NCBI GenBank assembly: GCA_030267565.1
Contig: BRXU01000013.1
Location: forward strand, 1,838,001 to 1,902,000
DNA length: 64,000 nt
Direction: 5' to 3'
From: Pleodorina starrii
Taxonomy: Eukaryota; Chlorophyta; Chlorophyceae; Chlamydomonadales; Volvocaceae
The position numbers and the translations under genes were made by a program. Positions 12,493 to 22,900 of this stretch are shown piece by piece. The first letter of the stretch is position 1; every line of letters starts with the position of its first letter. The notes beneath the pieces were generated by a model. It did no database searches, was not told the origin of the DNA, and saw only the letters and a program-made list of their open reading frames with translations.

Positions 12493-13117
12493 TCACCCTC
12501 CCATCCTCTCAAACCAGAGCGCCGCTCCCCCGGCCAGGCTCGCCTTGGCCAAGTTGCACTCGGCTTCGGGCGGAACCTTGCCGTCCTTCAACTGAAAGCT
12601 CTTCAAAGCAACAAAGCGCTTATGCCCTATCTTGAAATCTGCCAAAGCCTTGGCGCCACCGCCCATAAAAATGGGCATGCCACTCGTAGAAAGCTCCGCG
12701 GCCATTTCGCTATCAGAATCACTTACGACGGAACCGGACTCAGAGCCCGAATCAGCACCAGCAGCAGCGTCAGCACCAGCAGCAGTGTCCAAAGCAGAAT
12801 CAGCACTCTCAGCGTCACTAGAAATCTGCCAAAGCCTTGGCGCCACCGCCCATAAAAATGGGCATGCCACTCGTAGAAAGCTCCGCGGCCATTTCGCTAT
12901 CAGAATCACTTACGACGGAACCGGACTCAGAGCCCGAATCAGCACCAGCAGCAGCGTCAGCACCAGCAGCAGTGTCCAAAGCAGAATCAGCACTCTCAGC
13001 GTCACTATTCACCTCAGACGTCTGTTCAGACTCCGAAGAAGAAGCCGATGGCCCAAGGCCAGCAAGTCGGCGCGAGCGGCGAACCTCCTCCGATGTCTCC
13101 TCCAGCTTGTTGAAATA
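12493..13117 (-). pseudogene. gag-like fragment of the retroelement, broken by a 187-bp tandem duplication
   Basis: Minus-strand reading from 13117 gives a Ser/Glu/Asp-rich stretch with a SRRLAG motif and then a gag-like block (MPIFMGGGAKALADF, then KIGHKRFVALKSF and GGAALWFERM). The spacing resembles retrotransposon capsid regions that select a small folded domain followed by an aromatic W. The frame is interrupted because 12821-13007 and 12634-12820 are an exact tandem duplication of 187 bp, which is not a multiple of three. The junction creates an in-frame stop after ADF. No zinc knuckle or enzymatic domain follows. The gag assignment rests on layout and weak resemblance, not on a search. 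Confidence 0.5.
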
Positions 13118-13593
13118 TGGTATGGTGCGCCGGGGACAGAGGTGCCCGACGCGATTGCAATGGCGCGGCGATGAAAGGAGATGTCGGAGTGGTTGATCAG
13201 ATCAGCTTATCGTAGCAGCAGCGAGCGAGCGAGCGAGCGAGCGAGCGTTCAGTAACACAGCATTTGGTGTTACAAGTCACAGCAGCGGGTGCGCCACCCG
13301 TGAGGCCGGTCCTTGCGACCTGACGATGTAGAACCGGCTCGTCGTCAGGGAGCTAGTTGTGAATACAAGCGCGACAGCTAGATATAACCAACCGTCTGCA
13401 ATGAATGCGGCAAGTATTTCAACAAGCTGCTGCGATGATCGCGAGCAGCTCCTAAATATCCCACAACGTAAGATAGCTCCAGAACCACACAACTAACCTC
13501 GCGAAATCCTAACGAACCGCCAAGTTCTTCTGCTTCTTAGTAACTACCAATGGCTTCGGACAAACGGTGTCAAAGACGCAGTGTGTCGTGACA
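13118..13593 (-). repeat. Long direct repeat A1 of the retroelement
   Basis: Partner of 11682-12157. It would be the 5' terminal repeat relative to the gag-like reading direction. Confidence 0.9.
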
Positions 13594-16500
13594 AGGCCTC
13601 CAACTTCCTACTACAGCGCGTCGGGGGTTGTCAGGGCTGGGAGCTTACTAATGAGTCGTTTTACTGTGGGTGAAGTTTCTTGCGTGTATGCTTGTCGGGG
13701 CATTAGGGCGCGGCTCTCCGTATTAGGCGCTGATGCCTACAATCGGAGCGGGTGTGGTGCGGTGCGATGCGGTGTGGTGCGGCAACGCCGAGGGCCATGC
13801 CACGGGTAGGTGACCTAAACGGGCAGCAGAGCCAACGGCGGGCGCGTCAACGACGAAGATGTGTCAGAAGTCGCACGCGCTGCCGCCTGCCGCCTGCATT
13901 CGCAACTGATCCTGCGCGTTTGCCTCCCTTTACTTCTTTTATGTCGCATGGCTGCTTCACCGTCACGCGCCCCTTGCCAGTGAATCCCCTGTGAACCTAC
14001 CACCGCGCACGCTTCCTAACTCGGGCCGGCGGGCGCGATCCCCGGATAGAGCTTGGGGGAAGGAGACACCAGCCGGGTAAACCCGCGCGCCGACGCAAGA
14101 AAAACGGGCTTCCGCTTGCAATAGGACAGGAAGCGCTCGCACGGCTTGGCCATGCCAACGCTCACATCACTCTTCCTGTGCCGCGTCAGTTGCGTGCGCG
14201 TCTGACTCGTTTGAAACAGGACCCCTTGTTTGAAACAGGACCCCGAGTTCTCGATCCCTCGATCGTTTCTGTTGGAGAGAAGGTCGGAGGCTTTTGGGTG
14301 TTGCGCTGTTGCCTTACGTCATGCTGTGCCGCATCTTCGCGTTTGAGGCAGGCATCGCAGATGCGGTCGCGGCTCACTCGTTCTAATTAATGAATAAGTC
14401 CCTAATTCGCACCTTCATCTTACTCGTTGTTTTATGGTCGCGCGGGCTTGAGCGGTCGGATCTCGATGTATTCGCGCCAATCGGACGTCAAAGGGAACGC
14501 AGACGCGCGTGGTCGTCACGTGTTGTCTATTGACGTGGAATGTGGCGATGGGTGACGTGACGTGACGATGTGACATAATGCATTGCCTAATTTGGCCAGC
14601 GCCTCGAGCTGACACTCGTGTTCGAGGGGACGCACCGTCTGAGTCAAGTCTGAGTCAAGGACGCGGGCGCAAGCATCTGTCTGAGCCGCTGTGGGCCTGT
14701 GGCCGAGTACAGGAGGAGGGGGGTTCTCTCTGCGAACTGCCGCCTGATTCCAAGTTCCAAGTTCCGTGTTAGAGCGGGGGCGTCCGTGAAAGTTTGGGGG
14801 AGCGGTCCATCGTTCCTTTGGGAGCTGCAGTGCACCCGAAGTTACGGGACGTAATGCCCCTGACCAGGCGACGAAGGCGGAAAAAAAGGGTTCAGGACCT
14901 GCGCCGAATCGTGAGTGACAGCTGATGAAGCGCGCACCCCTCCCGTGGGATGTCCCACCACCTGACCGTAAGCGCATTCACGTGGGGGTAGCCGAAGAGG
15001 GGGTCGGCTGGGCGACTGTGGATTTGCCTTGATGCCGACAGGGTGCCAACTCGCAGCTAATAACGAAGTTGGGGAATATTACCGTATGCGTTGACCAGTC
15101 AACGAAGTGGGTGGCTTTAACCAGCATTAATCAGTCCAGTTTTGTTTGGACTGGGGCCAAACGGGCCAGACGGTACAATACCAGCGGAGCTGCCTCGCCA
15201 TGGCTTAGTACGCTTTGAACTAGACCGCCAGGCAGTGTTGTGCGGGACGGTGCCTCCTCTCAGTGCTGCAGCACAACGCACAACGAGCTGCGGCAGCACC
15301 GCTGTCGCTCGCAACTGCATCGCGCAAGCCACTGTGCGAGACTGATCGCCGAAACGCAGAGCGAGGTGGACTGAATAGGACTGAATGCATCCAGTGAACA
15401 AACTAATGCCATAGTTGCGGCCCCGCCGGTCGTAACCCTTGACGGGATTCAAGGAACCAGGAAAACGTCTAACGTTTCCGACATTCGCTGCTGGAACGTC
15501 GCGAGGCCGCGACCCCGACGCCCGCTTGGGATTGCGAGCAGTCGCCGCTGCTGTCCGCGGATTGTGTTTCTCGGAAAGCTTTGGCCAGCACCCGTGGGTT
15601 GCACAAGGGAATTGCGGCAGTCTTCCGTGCGTGTTTTCTTATAACGGAAAACTAAAGCGAAGGCACTGTGTCTGTTGTCGTTGCGAAGGCACCAGGCTGA
15701 ACAATTAAGCTGCAAAGGCTTTGTCATGCGTGTTGCTTAAGTATGCCTCTCCAATGCAGCGGCGCTTCGGCTCGCTTCGGCAGGGCTGGCAGGGCAGCCC
15801 TAGAATTGTAACCGACGCCGATTGGCGTGCCAGTTAAACAAAGCCACAATTGAGTTTTTATCCACGCCTTCATCCTGCGATGTTTAGCGACCCATTGGAT
15901 GAGCATTGCGATGCTTGGGTGTCAGATTCCGAGACAATGGCTGGCAAAGTTACACCGACTGGTTATCGGTATCCCATTCTGCTGCTGCATACAAAGCAAG
16001 AGGCGTCACAGAATGTGCTTGAATTTTGTACTGTTAAATGGAATTAACCCTCTATATGATTGACCAGGAGACAAAAGTGTGGGCTGCTCGAAATCGATTT
16101 ACCCCGTACGTTTTCCGGAAGGAACATGCTTTGGATGTTGTTTGCCTCTCTTACATCATGTTTTCTTGTTAAATTGATATTTTTACTCAATCAGAGGGCT
16201 CTGCGCGGCGGCAAGACTGCAGCCGTCTAGGAGGGAATACGGTAATAACTTGATGTTCCAAGGAAACCGTGATCTGCATCTAGGAAATAATTCCTCAATC
16301 TAAGCGCTTCAAGGAATTTATTCATTGACGTACTTAGGATATGCTATGCGATTACCGCAAGTTACGGCGTTCTGTGCGTGGAGGGTGGAGCTGTTCGTAG
16401 CTCAACCGTCAACCACTGTAACTGTGGTTAAGGGATCAAGTTAATAGCAATTAATTTGCTTACAAGTATCAAGTGTACGTGCATGCGCATGTGCGCAGCT

Positions 16501-16985
16501 CGCCCGTTCAGTGTTGCGGTTTCAGAAAAAATAAGAGGTGGAAAATAGTTTATTTTACAAGAGTTTTCTTCTACGTCTTCATAAAAAAACATACAAGTTC
16601 TACCCCCCGAACATGTAATAGCTCGTTCGGGTTTCGTTGACACACCTTTCTGGCAGCACGTATATCGCAGTACTACTCATCTTGATACCTTCACTGGATT
16701 GCCTACCGCATTTCTTTCGACGATATACGCATTGTGTGGACGCCTTGTCCTTCCGCTCGCTCGGCACCCTGTTTGGGGCAAGGCAATGCCTGTGCCCCAC
16801 CTTGTTTCTTAAGCCGAGCTTCTCATAGCGAAAGGCCCTCAAGCATGACAACATATTAGTTCAAGTAACCCATGTTTTGGACTAGAGGAGCCCCCTGGGT
16901 GTAAATTGCGCGTAACGTTTGTGGCTTGCCCGTCTTTTTCGTGCCCGGCTTTCCGTCTCCTTCCTGGAAAAGCTTTCGGGTAACC
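13594..16985. other. Intergenic region upstream of PDE-A, no gene seen
   Basis: No credible exon was found. A 17-mer (GTTTGAAACAGGACCCC) is repeated at 14209-14225 and 14228-14244. From roughly 15850 to 16870 base composition is markedly more AT-rich than the genes on either side. The PDE-A promoter is expected near the right end, but no TATA-type or other motif could be assigned. Confidence 0.4.
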
Positions 16986-19900
16986 ATGGCGCATCAGTTC
17001 CTTGCCCGGATAAAAGGCGAGGCGGCGGTGAGTTTCTCCCGTTCTTGTTGGCCGGCGCGGCCGTTCCTTACCGCCCGCCGCGCGCAAGATTTCCACGCTG
17101 GCTGCGTGCGATGACTTGAGCCACACATAACCACAAGGTCGTCCGACCGCGGCGCAGGGCGTCTGCCGCATCGTCCGTGCATACCCATCGACGCTGGTCT
17201 GGCCGCTCCTCGTCTTGGGTCTCGTCCTGGGGCTCGGTATCTGGGGCGTCACGCACGTGGACCGTGTCGAGGAGAGCAGCAACAAGGTGCGCGGCCCAGC
17301 GCCGGGCTCTTGGGCTCCGAAACCATCCGTGCGTCTGCCTAGCAGGCCAGGCTGCATCAGGCTGCATCGGAGCCCGCAGTCGCCGGCAGTCGCTGCGCGA
17401 CGCCCGCGCCAAAGCACTCGCAGCGGCGGTCCTGAAGCGCTGGCGCTAGCGGCGTTGGCAGCCGCAGCGGCTGCAGGCGGGGGGGTCATGACGAGGCGCT
17501 TGGGCGCGCCGCACCCTCCGTGCAAAGGGGTCTTTCTCGCCGCTGCGGCCCCCCCACGGGACCGGGACCGGGCGAGCTGGAGCGCACCCGAGCTGCCACC
17601 GCGCGGGCTCCCCCCTTCGGTCCACCCCACCCCATCCCACCCCACCCCGAGGCCACCGCCCGGTCGGGGATCCGCAGCTGGTCGGCTCGGGGCGCGACAG
17701 GGTGTGGGACCCACCCACCCCCCGAGGCGTGAGGCAGCGGCTGCACTGCTGCAGTGCTTCACTGCTACAGCGCACCTACTGGGTCAGGAGCACCTCCTGG
17801 GTCAGGCGGTGTCCATTCATCGGTGCCTCGTCCGGAGCTGCTTCCCGTGGGCCCGGAAGGACACGGAACGCCCGGGACTTGGACAAACACCCCGTGCCGG
17901 CTCGGTGCGGCGCTGCGGCGCTGCGCTGCACTGGACCCACCGGCCCCGCCCCCCCGCCCCCCCGCCCCCCCCCGCTCCCCGCCCCCTCCCAGGACCAAGC
18001 TCTCAGCCTGGCGACCAGCGTGGCGGTGTTTCTGACGCAGCAGCTCACGGCGGCCATCTCGCCCGTGCCCTTGATGGTGGCCATGGTCAACTACAATCCG
18101 CAGTACGATGCCGTACGCAGCCTGTTCAAAGGGCTGGCGCCGGGCCTGCTGGCGCAGGTAGGGCGGGCGGCGAGGGGCTGCGGGCGGCGGTGGCCCCGCT
18201 GGGCTGCGGGGCGCGGCTCCTCCAGGGCCGCGGTCTTGACGCGCTCGGACGCGCTCGGTGCGAGCAGAGATACCCAGGAGCCAGGAGCGGGCGCGCGATG
18301 GCGCAGATCCATCTTTCCACTTCTGCAGGGATGGCAGTTCTGCAGGGATGGCTGCTGCTCGGGGGTTAGGGTTGGGGGTAGGGTGTATGTGCCAGACGCG
18401 GGCACGGCGTGCTTGCGGCTGCGGTGGCAGTGCGAGTACGGTACGCTGCTGCTCGGGGGTTGCCGTATTGGCCCCCGGTTGACGGTCGGAGTGTCGACAC
18501 ACCTCTCTCCCCCGGGGAAGCTGTGCGCTTGTGCGCGCCGGCGTGGTTCATGGAGGCCCGGGTCTGCTGCTGCGGGCAGAAGCCCAGCAGCAGCGCGACA
18601 GCACTCATGCACTCACTCACACAGACCAGGAAACGTCTGGACACGGACACGGACATCCGACCGAACACGCCACCACCACCCCAAACCCTATGTGCAGGTC
18701 ACCCAATATCGCCCCCGCCCCGCCCCTGCGCCGCCCCGCCCCTGCCTTGTCCCGCCCCTGCCTTGTCCCGCGCATGCCGTCACTGCGGCCCCCTGCGCCC
18801 CCCGCGGACTGCAGGCGCCGGCCAACCTGACCCAACTGATCGAATACGTCCCCAACGGCTTCGTGCGGGACATATACCCACTCCAGGGCAACGAGGGGGC
18901 CCACGGCTACAACGTATTCAGTGGTGAGGCCGGAAGGACTGGGAGGAACCCCCCCTCCACACACACACTCACACTTACACTCACACCGCGGGCACCGCAC
19001 CCCAACCCCAAACGCCTACCAGCCTCCCCCGCGCATGCATGCCTCGTCCGCCAGGACATGCGCTCGTGCGTCGTGTTGTCGTTGGTGGTGGTGGTGGTGA
19101 TGGTGGTGGTGGTGGTGGTGTTGCACTGTGGGCGACTCGCCCTGAGAATGGACCAGCACCGGGCGGGTGTCCCGACCGGGCCGAAACACAGCGTAAAAGG
19201 GGGGCGGGCGGCCGCGCGGCTACGTCCGTCCGTCTGTCCCGCCGCGCGCCCTCACTCACTCCCTCACGCAAGCCGATGCGGCGCAGAAGGCTAAGCCAAG
19301 CCGCTTTCCTAAGCGAGAAGCAAACCGCAAGCGTTAAGCCCTCCCTCTCCCCCCCTCCGAGCTGCCCCGCCTCATCCGTCGTCCCGCGCCAGAGGACCCC
19401 TGTCCCGTCCCGCCCCGGCCGTGACCGAGACCGCGCCCCGCCCCGGCCCTCCGCCCCTCCCTGGACCCCACCGGCCGACCCGCGGGTCACTTGCTCCCCC
19501 TCATGAGCAGAACCCCAAGAGCGCGAGGCGGTGGTGCAGATGGTCCGCGACAACACCACGGTGTTGTCTGGGCCCTACGAGTTCGCGCAGGGGGGCGCGG
19601 GCTTCATCGCGCGCGCCCCCATCTTCGTGTCCGGCTACGATGCCAACGAGACGTTTGGCCTCCCGGGGGAGTTCGACCCCGCCTGTGGTGCGCCGTGCGC
19701 CTACAACGCCACCACCCGCACCAAGCTGTGGGGCATGGTGAGCTGTGGGGGTTTAGGGTTTTAGGGTTTGGGCGCGGTCTATGGTCGGGTGGGGTCGGGT
19801 GCTGTGGTTGGGTCGGGTCGGGTCGGGTCGAGCCAGGGGGCCAGCCTGGCCCTGCACTGCAGCGGAGAGCAAACCACGGACCGGGGGCCAACGGAAAACC

Positions 19901-22900
19901 GCCAACCGAAAGCGCCAACCGAAACCGGTCGTATGCGTGACGGCCTGGTTGATGGTTGCTGGGAGCGGGCCTCCGTCATCGTGTGCATCCAAGCTCCGGG
20001 TTGCCTCGCAAACCCGGATGGAAGGGGCCGCCTTCCCCCCAATGCCCGTCACAACCCCACAAACCCCCCGGCTGACGCCCTCCCTCCATCCCTCCGCTGC
20101 GTTGTCTTCTTCCATCATTTGCCATTACCGCTACCGCTACCCTTACCGCTACCATTGCCAGGCCGCCGCCCTGATCAATTGGGACGCGCTGAGGGACATG
20201 TACACCCCCAGCCTCTTGACGCTTGCGGAGCTGGGCTTTCGTTACGAGATCCGCATACTGGGCTTTGGGAAGGACGTCAGCATCGCAGTCAGGTGCGAGC
20301 CGCCCTGGGGACCAGGCACCAGGCACCCGGCAGCCGGGACCTGGGACCCGGCAGCCGGGACCCGGGAGGGGTTGCGGGAACTGGCGCGCAATGGAGGAGG
20401 TGCCCCGCAAGCGATGGAAGGGAGGCGGCGTAGTACAGCCACAGCCGCCGTTGGGGGATGAATCCCGTGGGGGCCGTGTTCGTTATCGCGTGGCCCGGCG
20501 AGAGGGAAGTTGCTCCTGCTGCTGCTCCTGCTGCTGCTGCTGGTAGTGGTGGTGGTGCTGCCGTTGCTGCTGCTGCTGCTGCCCAAACCCCTTCCTTAAG
20601 GGGCGTTTCGTTTTTCCTTAACCCCCTGTCCGAAGCTCCGAACCCATTCCGCCGGAATCCGCTCTGCCTCTCCGCTCTCTTGCCCCTGCCCCTGCACTGC
20701 ACCGCACCGCAGCTCGCCCCCGCCCTCCAACCCGATGCAAGTGACGATGCCAATCGCGGACAAGCTGGTAAGACTCGCCTAGGCGCGGCGGGCCGCCGGG
20801 CGCTCGGGGACGGGTGGCGCGCTTTGGCGCGCGCGTTTCGAGTGCGGGACGAGCGGACCCCTGGGTCTCTCATTTCGCGGTGGTTGACCGTTGCGGTGTA
20901 GGGCCCTCCTGACGAAACCTGGCCTGGCGACACCTGCGCGGACCACCCCCCTCCCCCCCCGGCACGAACTGCAAAAGCATCAGCGTTGCCTCCGCTCCAC
21001 CTTCCGCCGATGTTTCATACGTCCGGTTCTCCGGTATTCCTTCCCTTCTCTCATTGCGTCCGCCAGCTTCTTGCGGCCGCCGCGTACTGGCGACTGGCGG
21101 ACTGGCACACCCCTCCCACCCCGTTCCTGGCCGGCATTGCTGCCTCGTCATCACATTCTTCCGTGTGCCCGTTGTACCCGTTGCCTTACGCATCCACCCA
21201 CCCGCCCACCCACCCACCCACCCACCCATCCGCGCTCCCCGCTCGCCAGCTTGCGGTCCTGGTGTCCCCCAAGGGCGGCTGGCGCTCCGACCTGTACAGC
21301 GGTCTGCTGGCGGGCGTCATCATTCTGGCGGTCGCTGTGGCGCTGCTGATGTTTGCAGCCCTCGTGTCCAGGTAGGGCCCTCGTGTCCTGCTGTTGTTAG
21401 TGAGCTTGCCTCCATCGCCTTCATCAGCCTTCGGATCATTCGGACCGTTGAACGGCGCCGCCCCTCGCCCCTCGTCTCCCTTCTCCCCTCCTCCCCCTCC
21501 TCCTCCTCCTCCCCCCTGCAGGAAGCGGCACCAGCTGCTTCTGGAGGCTCTGCTGCCCAAGGACCTCATCCGCGACCTCCAGGACACAGACACCAGCCTC
21601 CTGGACGCACGCATCTTTCAGACCGGTGCGTGCGGCTGCTGCTGCTGCTGCTGCTACTCCTACTCCTACTCCCACTCCCACTCCCACTGCGGCGCCCCAT
21701 TCCACCTCTCCACTGCGCCAGCTTCTCCCCCCGTCTCCTCCCGCGCCCTCCCATCTGTCGGAACATCAGCTCCGCACCCCAATGGTGCCCCCGTTGGGCC
21801 TGGCCTGCCTGCCTGCCTGCTCCCCCCGCCCCCGCTCCCCCGCTCAGGTAACTGCGTTGCGTTCCCCTCGCCCCGGGCCGTTCTTATTACCCCCCGCTCC
21901 CCGCCTCCTGCTGCCCCCTGTCCCTACTCCCTCGTCCTGCCCCCCCTCAGAGACCACCGCCGACCTGATGCTGTCCCTCCTGAACCGGCTGCTCGAGGGC
22001 TACATGCCTGACCTGCGCGACGTGGTGTTCATCCGCCAGGCCATCATCCGCGGGGTGGACCTGTACCAGCCCACGGACTTAAAGCAGCACATACGAAACG
22101 CAAACCTGGACGTGAGCGGGTTGGGGCGGGAGGGCGGGAGGGCTGCAGGGCGGGGTGGGGAGCGGGCGGGTCGCGCGGGGAGAGTCGAGGGCGCCGGGGC
22201 GGGGGACCGCCTTCCCTCCCCTGCAGGCACGTGCCTCCCCACGTTCCTCCGCTGCGGTACGTACATTTATCAGCCTTAGTTCCTGACCCCGCTCAGCGCC
22301 CCCCGATCCCCTCCCCCCAACGCACACCCACACCCGCGTCCGTCCGTGCCTGCCCGGTTTCCTTGGCCCGGTCTCGCGAGCCGGCTCGTCCCTCTCCCAA
22401 ATCGCAGCATCCTCTTTGATTCTCCCGCCCCGCGCGCCCCGCGCCACCGCTTCCCGGTGCCCGCAGAAAGACGTGGCGCGCAACCTGATGCAGCAGCTGG
22501 GCCACGAAATGACCCGTGGGTCGGCCCTCAGCAGCAGCTACGACCCCCTCTACGACGACGACCGCCTCAGCAGCGCCACCCCGCGCGCCGTCGGCAGCTT
22601 CGTCACTCAGACCCTGAACCCAAACCTGTACCAACAGCAGCAACAGCAACAGCAGGGCTACGCCACCCTGACGGGGGCCCTGTCCCTCATCTTGGCGCCC
22701 CACACGACGAGCCTGCGCGACACGCGCGAATCCCTCAGCGGCGACGCGCACCTAGACACCACCACCGCCGCCACCGCCGCCGCCATCTCCACAATCACCG
22801 CCACGGGCCACATGCTGTCCCGAGACCTAGACACCGCCGCCGCCACCGCCGCCGGCGTCGTCAGCAGCCCGCGACCCTCCAGCGTCAATTTCGTCAGCCG

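Larger units (their letters stand above)
11630..13593 (-). mobile_element. Non-autonomous retroelement with split direct repeats (A1-gag-B1-A2-B2), DIRS/PAT/TOC-like
   Basis: Read on the minus strand the order is A1 (13593-13118, 476 bp), internal region (13117-12210), B1 (12209-12158, 52 bp), A2 (12157-11682, same 476 bp) and B2 (11681-11630, same 52 bp). A and B copies look identical by eye. This split-repeat order is the hallmark of PAT-like DIRS retrotransposons such as Volvox Kangaroo and Chlamydomonas TOC elements. The gag-like frame runs in the direction expected from A1. No reverse transcriptase, RNase H or tyrosine recombinase is present, so it needs help from a full-length relative. 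A starts TGTCACGACACACTGCG and B ends with its exact reverse complement, so the element also looks like it has 17-bp terminal inverted repeats. A (GAGC)n run lies in each A copy. No convincing long target-site duplication was found; only AGGC flanks both ends. Confidence 0.6.

Noticed and set aside
11632..13593. Two tandem DNA transposons with 17-bp inverted ends (11632-12157 an internally deleted copy of 12160-13593)
   Set aside because: Fits the ends, but the gag-like content, the TG...CA repeats and the A1-B1-A2-B2 order in the gag direction fit a split-repeat retroelement better. Not fully excluded.
11682..13593. Ordinary LTR retrotransposon
   Set aside because: No primer-binding site after the 5' repeat, no polypurine tract before the 3' repeat, and the extra 52-bp repeat outside the 3' copy does not fit.
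17215..18369. 384-codon + strand frame after the first PDE-A membrane segment
   Set aside because: Runs through introns 2 and 3 in the wrong frame; the true exons have GT-AG borders and match PDE-B and PDE-C.
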